A DNA stretch of 36,236 nucleotides from an uncultured Lachnospiraceae bacterium (lineage in GTDB: Bacteria > Bacillota > Clostridia > Lachnospirales > Lachnospiraceae): the NCBI GenBank assembly GCA_947627645.1, contig CANQWV010000009.1, forward strand, positions 1 through 36,236, in the 5' to 3' direction. Of the stretch, positions 21,097 through 30,224 are shown one piece after another (position 1 is the stretch's first letter; every line of letters begins with the position of its first letter). Under the pieces are notes generated by a model that had not been told where the DNA came from, did not search any database, and saw only the letters and a list, made by a program, of their open reading frames with translations. Position numbers and translations under genes: made by a program.

Positions 21097-21678
21097 TCAG
21101 CGCGGCAGCACGATCTCGTCGATCAGGCCGTACGCCTTCGCCTCCTCCGCCGTCATCCAGCGGTCACGCTCTGTGTCCGCGGCAATCGTCTCAAGCGGCT
21201 GGCCAGTATTGGCCGCAAGCATCTCATTCAGCTTCTTCTTCGTCCGCTGAATCTGATCCGCAACTATCTGGATGTCCGTCGCCTGCCCCTGCGCTCCGCC
21301 GGACGGCTGATGGATCATCACTTCTGCGTTCGGAAGCGCAAAACGCTTGCCCTTCGCGCCGCCTGCGAGCAGGAAAGCGCCCATGCTGGCCGCCATGCCC
21401 ATGCAGATGGTAGACACATCGCACTTCACATAGTGCATCGTGTCGTAGATCGCCAGGCCGGCTGACACAGATCCTCCCGGGCTGTTGATGTAGAGCTGGA
21501 TGTCTTTGTTCGGATCCTCCGACTCCAGGAACAGAAGCTGTGCAACGACCAGGTTCGCGCTGACGTCCGTCACTTCCTCACCCAGGAACACAATGCGATC
21601 CTTCAGCAGTCTCGAATAAATGTCATAAGACCGCTCTCCTCTGCCTGTCTGCTCAATAACCATTGGCACTAAACTCAT
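21097..21678 (-). CDS. clpP: ATP-dependent Clp protease proteolytic subunit
   Basis: [36 protein letters not shown]...[15 protein letters not shown]...[15 protein letters not shown]. Confidence 0.97.
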   Translation of the reverse strand: MSLVPMVIEQTGRGERSYDIYSRLLKDRIVFLGEEVTDVSANLVVAQLLFLESEDPNKDIQLYINSPGGSVSAGLAIYDTMHYVKCDVSTICMGMAASMGAFLLAGGAKGKRFALPNAEVMIHQPSGGAQGQATDIQIVADQIQRTKKKLNEMLAANTGQPLETIAADTERDRWMTAEEAKAYGLIDEIVLPR

Positions 21679-21737
21679 TTTTCCGCCTCCCCTGCCCATT
21701 TATGGGCCTGCCTCCTGTCTGGAATATACAGGCGGCT

Positions 21738-23024
21738 CTATATTTCTTTCGCAGCGTCTGTGACCAGATCGATCGCAGCCTGCACCGCCAGCTCATTCTT
21801 CATCTGCTCTTTCTCATAGTCGCCCATGATCTCCTTCAGCTTATCGGCCTCCATCTTGTAGGACTTCGCCATCTCCGCGATCTCCTCCTCCAGCCGCTCA
21901 TCGCTGATCTCGATTCCCTCAGCCTTCGCCACCGCCTCGAGCACCAGGCTGTTCTGGATACGCTTCAGCGCCTCCGGCTTCATCTGCTCCAGCATCTGAT
22001 CCGGCGTCTGGCCCATGTACTGCATATATTGCTGCACAGAAAGTCCCTGGGATTCGATCCTTCTCGTAAAGTCGTCCGCCATACGCCGCACCTGCTCGTC
22101 GATCATTGCATCCGGGATCTCCATCGAAGCATTCTCTACAACCTTCTCCACAACCTTGTTCTGCTTCGCATTCTTTGCCTCCTGGGTCTTTCTCTCCAGA
22201 AGCTTCGCCCGAATATCATCCTTGTACTCTGCGAGTGTATCAAACTCAGAAACATCCTGGGCAAAATCATCGTCGAGCTCCGGAAGCTCCTTGACGCGGA
22301 TCTCCTTCACCTTACACTTGAACACAGCCGCCTTGCCGCGCAGCTCCTCCGCCTGGTAGTCCTCCGGGAACGTCACGTTGACCTCCACGTCTTTGCCGAT
22401 CTCCGCTCCCACAAGCTGAGCCTCAAAGCCCGGAATGAAACTTCCGGAGCCGATCGTCAGCGGATAATCTTCACCCTTGCCGCCGGCAAACGCCTCGCCG
22501 TCTACAAAGCCTTCGAAATCAAGCTTGATCATGTCGCCATCCTGCACCGCGCGGTCGTCGATGTCGATCATGCGGGAATTGCTCTCGCGCTCACGCGCAA
22601 CCTCTTTGTCGACTTCCTCCTCCGATACGCTCACCTCTGTCTTCTCAACCTCGATGCCCTTGTACTCTCCGAGCGTAACCTCCGGCTTCAGCGCAACCTC
22701 GGCCGTAAAGATAAACGGCTTGCCCGCCTCGATCTGCACCACCTCGACCTTCGGCTGGGATACGACCTCCCGGTCAGACTCGTCCACGGCCTTTGCGTAC
22801 TCCTCCGGGATCAGCGCGTTCGCCGCATCCTCATAGAAGATGCCCGAACCGTACATTTTCTCAATCATCCTGCGCGGCGCCTTGCCCCTGCGGAAACCCG
22901 GAAGCGTGATCTTTCCTTTATTTTTCTGGTACGCTTTTTCTACCGCAGCGTCGAACTCCTCCGCGGAAACCTCGATTGTGAACTTTGCCATGTTCTTTTC
23001 CAGCTTCTCTACCTGTACACTCAT
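21738..23024 (-). CDS. tig: Trigger factor
   Basis: MSVQVEKLEKNMAKFTIEVSAEEFDAAVEKAYQKNKGKITLPGFRRGKAPRRMIEKMYG. Confidence 0.96.
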   Translation of the reverse strand: MSVQVEKLEKNMAKFTIEVSAEEFDAAVEKAYQKNKGKITLPGFRRGKAPRRMIEKMYGSGIFYEDAANALIPEEYAKAVDESDREVVSQPKVEVVQIEAGKPFIFTAEVALKPEVTLGEYKGIEVEKTEVSVSEEEVDKEVARERESNSRMIDIDDRAVQDGDMIKLDFEGFVDGEAFAGGKGEDYPLTIGSGSFIPGFEAQLVGAEIGKDVEVNVTFPEDYQAEELRGKAAVFKCKVKEIRVKELPELDDDFAQDVSEFDTLAEYKDDIRAKLLERKTQEAKNAKQNKVVEKVVENASMEIPDAMIDEQVRRMADDFTRRIESQGLSVQQYMQYMGQTPDQMLEQMKPEALKRIQNSLVLEAVAKAEGIEISDERLEEEIAEMAKSYKMEADKLKEIMGDYEKEQMKNELAVQAAIDLVTDAAKEI

Positions 23025-23166
23025 TGTACTAAATTCCTCCTTAAATTCTGTTTGGCAACCCCACTGGAACTGTTGTTCTCTCTGTTCGCAGTCATTATAT
23101 TAGTATAACACAGTGCGTATAAAAAGGCTAGTATTTATTTACAGCAAAAGAAAAATCGCAGCCATT

Positions 23167-23724
23167 TCACTCATTTCCCGCAAAAATAATTTTTTTTGCA
23201 AGCTGATCCGCCGCTGCCTGGCCGCTCAGCTGCGCAACCAGAGCCAGCCCAAACGGGATCGCCGTGCCCATACCGCGGCTCGTGGTAATATTCCCGGACA
23301 CAACAACCTGCTCCGTGGAAAGCTCCGCCCCGGAAAGCTGCTCCTCAAAGCCCGGGTAGCTCGTGGCACGCCTGCCCTCAAGGATTCCAAGCCCGCCGAG
23401 CACACTCGGAGCCGCACAGATCGCCGCCACCTTCTTCCCGGAAGCCGCCGCATCCTGAAGCAGCTTTCCAAGCGCTGTATGCGCCGCGAGACGCTTCGTT
23501 CCCGGCATTCCCCCCGGAAGCACATACAGCTCCGTGTCGGAGTCATCCATATCCTCGAACAGCATATCTGCCCGCACCTGGATTCCATGGCTTCCCGTGA
23601 CCTCCAGCGAACCCGTGACTGCCACAGTTCGTGTCTCAATGCCCGCCCTGCGCAGAAGATCTACGACCGTAAGTCCCTCGATCTCCTCAAATCCATCCGC
23701 CAGAAAAACCAATGCCCTGCTCAT
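23167..23724 (-). CDS. DJ-1/PfpI family protein
   Basis: ALVFLADGFEEIEGLTVVDLLRRAGIETRTVAV...AICAAPSVLGGLGILEGRRATSYPGFE. Confidence 0.92.
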   Translation of the reverse strand: MSRALVFLADGFEEIEGLTVVDLLRRAGIETRTVAVTGSLEVTGSHGIQVRADMLFEDMDDSDTELYVLPGGMPGTKRLAAHTALGKLLQDAAASGKKVAAICAAPSVLGGLGILEGRRATSYPGFEEQLSGAELSTEQVVVSGNITTSRGMGTAIPFGLALVAQLSGQAAADQLAKKIIFAGNE

Positions 23725-23884
23725 CTTTCTACCTCCATCCTGTCAAAATCCATACTATATTCTCACAATCCTGACAATCGATTTAAGTTTAACAGAGACT
23801 CCAAAGAAAATCAATATTTTCTTCCGCTGCACCTTTTCCGCATGGGCAATTTGTGCTATGCTTTTAAAAAAGGAGGTTCTCCCA

Positions 23885-24391
23885 ATGGAAATCGAACGCA
23901 AATTTCTGGTCAGGCGCCTGCCAGAAGGCCTGGAACAGTACCCCTGTCATTCGATCGAGCAGGCGTATCTGTGCACAAACCCGGTCGTCCGCATCCGCAG
24001 GCAGGACGACGCTTATATCCTGACCTACAAAGGGCAGGGACTGCTCGCGCGCGAAGAATACAATCTTCCGCTCACCGGCGAAGGATACTTTCATCTCCTC
24101 GGAAAGGCAGACGGAAATATCCTCACAAAAAAAAGATACGTCATTCCCCTCTTCTCTGGCCTGAAGGCGGAACTCGATATCTTTGAAGACAAGCTTGCCG
24201 GGCTCTGGCTTGTCGAGGTAGAATTCCCCGACGTTGAAACCGCCGAAGCCTTCCAGCCCCCGGACTGGTTTGGCACGGACGTCACATTCTCCGGCGCATA
24301 TCACAACTCTGTACTGAGCAGCATGGAGCGTTTCACCCCGGATCCCGGCCTTCAGGCGGAAGATCCATCCAAGCTTCCGCCCGAGGTCTGA
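23885..24391 (+). CDS. CYTH domain protein (adenylate cyclase/thiamine triphosphatase-like)
   Basis: MEIERKFLVRRLPEGLEQYPCHSIEQAYL...VRIRRQDDAYILTYKGQG; SD AAAGGAGG 8 nt upstream. Confidence 0.92.
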   Translation: MEIERKFLVRRLPEGLEQYPCHSIEQAYLCTNPVVRIRRQDDAYILTYKGQGLLAREEYNLPLTGEGYFHLLGKADGNILTKKRYVIPLFSGLKAELDIFEDKLAGLWLVEVEFPDVETAEAFQPPDWFGTDVTFSGAYHNSVLSSMERFTPDPGLQAEDPSKLPPEV

Positions 24392-24443
24392 TCTGCGGCC
24401 CGGCAAAAAGCTGCACCCGTGAGCGGATCTGGGAGCCAGGCCG

Positions 24444-24511
24444 AAGCTCTTCCCGGGCTCCAGGCTAAAGCCTCTCCTTAGATCCGGGCGAAAGCTCTTC
24501 CCGGGCTCCAG
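24444..24511. repeat. 20-bp direct repeat spaced by 48 bp, spanning a stop codon
   Basis: aagctcttcccgggctccag at about 24444 and about 24492. Confidence 0.85.
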
Positions 24512-24716
24512 TCCCGGACTCGATCCGCTCCCAGATCGAGCGGAGCATGGTCTCGGTTTCCTCCGGGCTGTCCGGAACCGCAATCTTTTTTCTATTCAGG
24601 CGGGCCTCATAACAGTCTGCCCGCCTCTTTTCCAATTCAAGCAGGCCGCCGGCAAGCCATTTTTTCAGTCTCGACCTGCTCCTTCTGTTTTCCAATCCGA
24701 ATCTTAATAAATCCAT
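24465..24716 (-). CDS. Hypothetical protein, 83 aa
   Basis: MDLLRFGLENRRSRSRLKKWLAGGLLELEKRRADCYEARLNRKK...; SD GGAGG 8 nt before ATG at 24716. Confidence 0.5.
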   Translation of the reverse strand: MDLLRFGLENRRSRSRLKKWLAGGLLELEKRRADCYEARLNRKKIAVPDSPEETETMLRSIWERIESGTGAREELSPGSKERL

Positions 24717-24845
24717 CCCTGTTACCTCCGTTTTTGATAGCATGAAATTTTGTTGCGTTCCGTTCAATTTTGTATTAGTATCGATAGATGTAAGAGATTT
24801 CTGTCGAAAATTATCACAATATGTCAAAACAATGGAGGATACACT

Positions 24846-25187
24846 ATGAAGCACTCTGTTATTTCTTCCAGCATCCGCATACTTCGCAAAAGAGCCGGCT
24901 ACACCCAGGAGGAGGTGAGCAACAAGCTGAGCATCCAAAGGCAAACCTACTGCAATTACGAAAATGCAACCCGCACTCCGCCGCTTGATATCATTGTCGC
25001 TCTGGCTGATTTGTATCAGGTCTCCGTCGACTACCTGGTGCGCGACGAGAAGTCGCTAGAAAGCATCTCTGCCCATGAGCTTTTAAAGAAAGCGCTGCTT
25101 GACGAATTCTTTTCCCTGCCGAAGGCAATTCAGAACGAAGTTCTTGATTTTATACGCTTCAAAAAGACTACCCTTTCCAGAGAATAG
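24846..25187 (+). CDS. XRE-family HTH regulator
   Basis: SSSIRILRKRAGYTQEEVSNKLSIQRQTYCNYENATRTPPLDIIVALADLYQVSVDYLV; SD GGAGG. Confidence 0.9.
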   Translation: MKHSVISSSIRILRKRAGYTQEEVSNKLSIQRQTYCNYENATRTPPLDIIVALADLYQVSVDYLVRDEKSLESISAHELLKKALLDEFFSLPKAIQNEVLDFIRFKKTTLSRE

Positions 25188-25347
25188 CGCGCAAATCGGC
25201 AGAGCGTTTCACAATACTGCCAGCTTTGTCTCTTAATTATAACAATACTGTTTTTTATAAGCAAGATATAAATTTGCATTTACAATGACACGTTTTGTTT
25301 CGTTTTTCTTCCGGGCATACTAAACTAAGGGAGAAGGAGGAGACGAA

Positions 25348-25581
25348 ATGACAGAAAAACGTGCAAACCAATATCGTCAGCTCGGGCTAACCATTGCATA
25401 CTACAGAAAACTTCGCGGACTGACTCAACTGCAGCTTGCAGAATATACAAATCTCAGCCGGACACACATCAGCAATCTGGAAGCGCCCAATATGCCGACC
25501 TCAATCTCGCTTGAAAAATTATTTGACATTTCCGATATTCTTGAAGTGCCAATCGGAAAGTTATTTGAATTCCGCGAGTGA
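25348..25581 (+). CDS. XRE-family HTH regulator
   Basis: LGLTIAYYRKLRGLTQLQLAEYTNLSRTHISNLEAPNMPTSISLEKLFDISDILEVPIGKLFEF; SD GGAGG. Confidence 0.9.
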   Translation: MTEKRANQYRQLGLTIAYYRKLRGLTQLQLAEYTNLSRTHISNLEAPNMPTSISLEKLFDISDILEVPIGKLFEFRE

Positions 25582-25659
25582 TCGCGCTTTCAGGCCGCAT
25601 GGATCCAAAGGTTCAGACGCAGCCTGGCCAGGAACCGGAAGCGTTTTCCGGCACAAAAA

Positions 25660-25728
25660 GGGACCGTCAAAAGGCAAACCGGCCGGCCTGTATTCGCCGG
25701 CCGGTTCCTGACAGTCCCTTATTTTTGT
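25660..25728 (+). terminator. Long hairpin/terminator after XRE gene
   Basis: gggaccgtca...ccggccgg-cctgtattcg-ccggccgg...tgacagtccc then ttattttt. Confidence 0.8.
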
Positions 25729-25735
25729 GTTCTCC

Positions 25736-25870
25736 CGCAGCGCAGCCGTCTATGCCGGATTCTGGGATCACTTTTCCAATGCTGTTCCTTCTTTCGCAGC
25801 GCAGCCGTCCATGCCGGATCCTGGGATCACTTTTCCAATGCTGTTCCTTCTTTCGCAGCGCAGCCGTCCA
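25736..25870. repeat. 59-bp tandem repeat, about 2.3 copies
   Basis: cgcagcgcagccgtcYatgccggatYctgggatcacttttccaatgctgttccttcttt starting at 25736, 25795 and partial at 25854. Confidence 0.95.
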
Positions 25871-25897
25871 TCTGAAATCTGCGGATCGTTTTTTCAG

Positions 25898-27091
25898 CTA
25901 TTTTTTGATCTTCTTCATCACAAAATTGTAGATGTTCCGATAGTCATTCAGCGAATAATGCAGCCCGTCAGACGTCTCAAACCCCTTTTTCTTCAGGTAT
26001 GAATACGTGTTTATAAATTTCTTCTTGCCGATAGCCGTACGCATTTTCGTGTTGAAAGCGGCAATCTCCGTATTCCGCACAGAATAGCCATGCGCCGCCT
26101 CCACGGCTTCGTTAACCGGATTTACTGCCATCACGTAAAACCTGGTTTTAGAAAAGCTGTCAATCAGATTCTCATAGTAAGAAATATACCGGTCAACGTT
26201 TCCGAGATCGTTTACCCCGAACGCGAGCACGACAGTCACGTTCGGATTCGCCGCCAGATACTGCTTGAGCTCCACGCCCGCCGTCGACTCCAGCCAGGAA
26301 TATCCCATAGATACCTTGGCAATATACAGCGTGTCTTTCGGCGCAATCGCCATACCCATCCCAACTGTTCTGGAATCGCCGACAAAAATATAGTCGCCGT
26401 AAAACGGCTTGATGGTCTTTCGCCCCTGGGCATCCAGGTAATAGCCGTCCACCACACAATTCTTCAGCCGGGCTCCGTCCGATCCGACATAATGCTTTCC
26501 GCCGTCCACCCACTGCTCTGCCGCCATCGCGCCAGACGATCCCAGATAGTACAGCTCGCTGCCGGATTTCACCCAGCTGTTTTGCATCCGTATGCCGTCC
26601 CAGTTAAAATAATATTTTTTGCCATTCTGGGTCACCCAGGTATTTTTCACCCGCACGCCGGATTGGTTCACATAATAATATTTCTTATTTGTCTTAATCA
26701 TACGTTTTCTGGCAAGCGTTCCATTGGCAAGGAAATAGTAGTATTTTTTCCCCTTTTTCAGCCATCTGTTCACAAGAAGCTTCCCGTCAGCGTCCGCATA
26801 ATACTTCCTGCTTTTGTAAGTGATCCAGCCGGTCTCAGCATATCCATCCTCGTCGAAATGATAGATTTTTCCGCCTATCTTCCGCCATGCGTTCGTCACA
26901 CATTTCCCGCTGTTTTTGAGAAAATATCGTTTTCCATTCTCATCGCTCTTCCAGCTTCCGCCCGCAATCTTCTTTGCCGACGCGACAACATTCTCCGCAG
27001 CGTATGAGCGCACCGTACCTGCAAGACACAGGACGAAGAACAGGCAGACAAAGGCAAGCCTTTTTCTGTTTTTGCCGTTAATAAGACTCAC
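25898..27091 (-). CDS. Secreted SGNH/GDSL hydrolase with N-terminal cell-wall/choline-binding-type repeats
   Basis: Signal peptide; repeats such as GKKYYYFLANGTLARKRMIKTNKKYYYVNQSG; GDSRTVGM; FGVNDLG; DGLHYS. Confidence 0.88.
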   Translation of the reverse strand: MSLINGKNRKRLAFVCLFFVLCLAGTVRSYAAENVVASAKKIAGGSWKSDENGKRYFLKNSGKCVTNAWRKIGGKIYHFDEDGYAETGWITYKSRKYYADADGKLLVNRWLKKGKKYYYFLANGTLARKRMIKTNKKYYYVNQSGVRVKNTWVTQNGKKYYFNWDGIRMQNSWVKSGSELYYLGSSGAMAAEQWVDGGKHYVGSDGARLKNCVVDGYYLDAQGRKTIKPFYGDYIFVGDSRTVGMGMAIAPKDTLYIAKVSMGYSWLESTAGVELKQYLAANPNVTVVLAFGVNDLGNVDRYISYYENLIDSFSKTRFYVMAVNPVNEAVEAAHGYSVRNTEIAAFNTKMRTAIGKKKFINTYSYLKKKGFETSDGLHYSLNDYRNIYNFVMKKIKK

Positions 27092-27358
27092 TCCCTTATC
27101 GTGATAATCATGTTACATCTGTCGCCAGATATACCTACTATACCCTATAAGTGATTTTTTGTCAAATTTCAGCAACTGCTTTCGATCGCCCCGTTTCAAC
27201 GTTTTTCGTCAGCCCGCCAAAGCGCGCGCCGGGAACGCCCGACTTCAGAGAATTTACCCGGATATGTAAGCCGCAGCAACCTGTATGTCCGACGGACATT
27301 TCGCGCCCTGCCGAAGCTGCACGCCGATGGACAGGCGCATCCTGCCGAAAGCTGCGCG

Positions 27359-27622
27359 TCAGCAGGCGTGCTGCGAACTGTAACGGTATTTTTCCCGCGT
27401 TGCCTGCCCTCCCCGAATATGGCGCTCCGCCTTGTTCACATCCAGCACCTTGCGCACCTCCTGCGCAAGCGTCGGATTGATCTGCATCAAACGCTCTGAG
27501 ACGTCCTTATGCACCGTACTCTTACTGACCCCAAACCGCTTCGCCGCCTCCCGTACGGTCGAATTGCTTTCGACGATATACTCCGCGATGCCAAGCACCC
27601 GCTCTTCTATATAATCTTTCAA
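27359..27622 (-). CDS. spoIIID: Sporulation transcriptional regulator SpoIIID
   Basis: (TTG start) MKDYIEERVLGIAEYIVESNSTVREAAKRFGVSKSTVHKDVSERLMQINPTLAQEVRKVLDVNKAERHIRGG. Confidence 0.95.
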   Translation of the reverse strand: MKDYIEERVLGIAEYIVESNSTVREAAKRFGVSKSTVHKDVSERLMQINPTLAQEVRKVLDVNKAERHIRGGQATREKYRYSSQHAC

Positions 27623-27628
27623 GGAAAA

Positions 27629-27668
27629 ATCCCCCGAAGACACCGTTTTTACAGTGTATGCGGGGGAT
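27629..27668 (-). promoter_or_regulatory. Terminator-like hairpin overlapping putative sigma-E promoter and SD of spoIIID
   Basis: minus: aatcccccgCATACACTgtaaaaacggtgtcttcgggggattttt; GAATA-type -35 upstream. Confidence 0.55.
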
Positions 27669-27719
27669 TCTGGAACTTATTCGTTTTTCAGACAGATATT
27701 CTGCGGCAGCTCCTGCGCT

Positions 27720-28124
27720 TTATAATAAGTGAAATCCTTTTGCGCTCAGGCAATCCTCGACCTCTGTGGGATCCTCGACATGCAGCACCATGATCGGGCT
27801 TGCTTTCTCGCGGTCGAACGACAGATACAGGTAGTCGACGCTGATGTTGCTCTCATCGAGGGCCTCCAGCAAATAATTCAGAGCGCCCACGCGATCCTCG
27901 CACTCCACGCCCAGAACATCCGTCAGCTTGCAGATATATCCGGCCTCGGTGAGCACCTGCATCGTCCTCGGCGGGTCGCTCACCAGCATACGAATGATCC
28001 CATACTCTGCGCTGTCGTTCGTGACAGAACCAAGTATATTGATATTGTTCCTGGCCAAAACACTCGTAATCCTGTGCATTGCGCCTTTCTGGTTCTCGGC
28101 AAAAATTGCAATCTGTTCTAACAT
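27720..28124 (-). CDS. ACT domain-containing protein (tandem ACT)
   Basis: MLEQIAIFAENQKGAMHRITSVLARNNINILGSVTNDSAEYGIIRMLV...; SD GGAGG. Confidence 0.9.
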   Translation of the reverse strand: MLEQIAIFAENQKGAMHRITSVLARNNINILGSVTNDSAEYGIIRMLVSDPPRTMQVLTEAGYICKLTDVLGVECEDRVGALNYLLEALDESNISVDYLYLSFDREKASPIMVLHVEDPTEVEDCLSAKGFHLL

Positions 28125-28303
28125 AGACATCCTCCCAGCCGCTGTTTCCCAGCGTTTTCTAGATCAGGTTCAGGAATTGAACCAATGGGACTATTATAGA
28201 ATATCTCCTGCAATTTTACCACACAAAATTACATGATTTTTTGATTTTTCTTTTCGTTTTTCCACTGCGCTTCCGCGGCCCTTCCCGTATATTTGCCGTA
28301 CTT

Positions 28304-28747
28304 TTATCTCGAGGTTTCGCTCCTGAGAACCTTGTAAAGAATATGGTACAACGTCTCTGCGTCTTCCTGGCTCAGGCTGGAGCACTGCGCAACCTTTTCC
28401 GGCACCCCAAGCGCTTTCTCCTTGAGCTGCTCGCCCTCTTCCGTGATGGATACCACGAGATTCCGCTCATCCTCTTCGGAGCGTTTCCGCTTCAGGAACC
28501 CTTTTGCCTCCATTTTTTTGAGAAGCGGCGTCAAGGTACCCGAGTCCAGAAACAGACAATTTCCAAGCTCCTTCGACGTCAGTGTCTTTTTTTCCCAAAG
28601 AACCATCATCGTGATGTATTGCGTATAGGTCAGATCCAGTTCGTCAAGAAACGGTTTGTACTGTTTTATAATCTCTCTGGAACACGCATAAAGCGGGAAA
28701 CAGATCTGATTCTCCAGTTTTAATACATCGTATTTTGCGTTATTCAT
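28304..28747 (-). CDS. MarR-family transcriptional regulator
   Basis: LDLTYTQYITMMVLWEKKTLTSKELGNCLFLDSGTLTPLLKKMEAKGFLKRKRSEEDERNLVVSITEEG. Confidence 0.93.
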   Translation of the reverse strand: MNNAKYDVLKLENQICFPLYACSREIIKQYKPFLDELDLTYTQYITMMVLWEKKTLTSKELGNCLFLDSGTLTPLLKKMEAKGFLKRKRSEEDERNLVVSITEEGEQLKEKALGVPEKVAQCSSLSQEDAETLYHILYKVLRSETSR

Positions 28748-29019
28748 CTTGATCCCCCTGCTCGGTCAAAAATATTTCTCCGGCTTAATAAATTACATAT
28801 GTCAGAATGAAGCTACATAATTTTATCACAATGTGTGGGGAATCGCAAGCAAATTGCAACAATCTTAATATAAATTTCGGAATTTTTGCGACTGTTCTTC
28901 CTGCTTCAAAGGGGATACAACCACGGCATCACGCATAAATCCCCGTTCGTGCATCTGTGTCCAGGCAAAACACAAAGCTTTCCAAAAAACGTCCGGCGGG
29001 CCATAGACGAATTTAATGC

Positions 29020-29049
29020 TTGCCCTCGCGCATAGGTTTCATGTATAAT
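29020..29049 (+). promoter_or_regulatory. Putative promoter
   Basis: TTGCCC-N18-TATAAT upstream of 29102 CDS. Confidence 0.55.
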
Positions 29050-29101
29050 AATCAGCATCTGCGGATCCGTATGCGATCCCGGCAAAGGAAAGGAGCTTTT
29101 T

Positions 29102-29578
29102 ATGCTGAACTATCTGCTGGTGTTCTTTATCTCTATGGTGCCGCTCATCGAGCTGCGCGGAGCGATCCCTGTGGGGGTACTGCGCGGACTGCCGTTGGTA
29201 CAGACCTACGTCATCGCAATCCTCGGGAACATGATCCCGGTTCCGTTCATCTATCTGTTCGCCCGCACAGTGCTTACCTGGGGCAAAGACAAGCCGGTGA
29301 TCGGCAGATTTTTCAGATTCTGTCTGGAGAAAGGCGAAAAGGGCGGCCAGAAGCTGCAGGCAACTGCCGGACGCGGTCTCTTCGTCGCGCTCCTGCTCTT
29401 CGTGGGCATCCCGCTCCCGGGCACCGGAGCCTGGACCGGCACGCTCGCGGCCAGCATCCTGAACATGGATTTCAAGTCCAGCGTGATCGCGGTCATGCTC
29501 GGCGTGCTGCTCGCAGGACTGATCATGGGTGCGGCAAGCGCGGGGCTGTTCGGCGCGTTCGGCGCGATCCTGAGCTGA
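29102..29578 (+). CDS. Small multidrug export-like membrane protein (PF06695-type)
   Basis: MLNYLLVFFISMVPLIELRGAIPVGVLRGLPLVQTYVIAILGNMIPVPFIYLFA...GIPLPGTGAWTGTLAASI. Confidence 0.88.
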   Translation: MLNYLLVFFISMVPLIELRGAIPVGVLRGLPLVQTYVIAILGNMIPVPFIYLFARTVLTWGKDKPVIGRFFRFCLEKGEKGGQKLQATAGRGLFVALLLFVGIPLPGTGAWTGTLAASILNMDFKSSVIAVMLGVLLAGLIMGAASAGLFGAFGAILS

Positions 29579-29588
29579 GGGCAATCGT

Positions 29589-30098
29589 ATGGATAATATA
29601 ATTTTGATCGGTATGCCGGGCGTCGGCAAGAGCACCGTCGGCATTGTGCTCGCCAAGGTGCTCGGCTACGATTTCATCGACTCGGATCTTCTCATTCAGA
29701 AAGCAGAGGGAAAGCTGCTGTGGCAGATCATGCGTGAGATGGGAAACGACGCGTTCAACCGCATCGAGGAACGCGTGAACTGTGCGATCAGCGCCGAGCG
29801 CTCCGTCATCGCGACGGGCGGCAGCGTCGTCTACGGCGCAAAGGCGATGGAGCATCTGCGCTCCATCGGCACCATCGTCTATCTGGAAGCCGACTGCCCG
29901 ACCCTGGCCGGACGTCTCGGCGACCTCACCAGGCGCGGCGTCGTGTTCCGCCCCGGCCAGAGCCTCGCCGAGCTCTACGCGGAGCGCATACCCCTATATG
30001 AGAAATATGCCCAGCTGACAATCCCGGTCGGAAACCGCAGCGTACAGGAGACGGTCGCCGACATCGAGGCAGCTCTGCGCGCCAGGACGCAGGTATGA
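29589..30098 (+). CDS. aroK: Shikimate kinase
   Basis: ILIGMPGVGKSTVGIVLAKVLGYDFIDSDLLIQ...IATGGSVVYGAKAMEHLRSIGTIVYLEA...RRGVVFRPGQSLAELYAER. Confidence 0.92.
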   Translation: MDNIILIGMPGVGKSTVGIVLAKVLGYDFIDSDLLIQKAEGKLLWQIMREMGNDAFNRIEERVNCAISAERSVIATGGSVVYGAKAMEHLRSIGTIVYLEADCPTLAGRLGDLTRRGVVFRPGQSLAELYAERIPLYEKYAQLTIPVGNRSVQETVADIEAALRARTQV

Positions 30099-30224
30099 AT
30101 CTAAAATTACTGACCCAATATTTTTTTTTGCAGTGCTTTCTTGCAGGGATTTCTCTGCCCTTCTTGGCACAGGTACAATTTCCTCCAGAATTACCCTGCT
30201 CTTCTGAGACACAGACACATTTTG

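Noticed and set aside
21663-23108. 481-aa plus-strand ORF
   Set aside because: Antisense to trigger factor; His/Leu/Arg-rich composition typical of the opposite strand of a GC-rich gene.
24846-25581. Two adjacent XRE regulators as a toxin-antitoxin or prophage immunity module
   Set aside because: No toxin, integrase or phage gene adjacent; only regulator function is supportable.
25736-25870. Possible CRISPR array from 59-bp periodic repeats
   Set aside because: Contiguous tandem repeats with no unique spacers and no cas genes.
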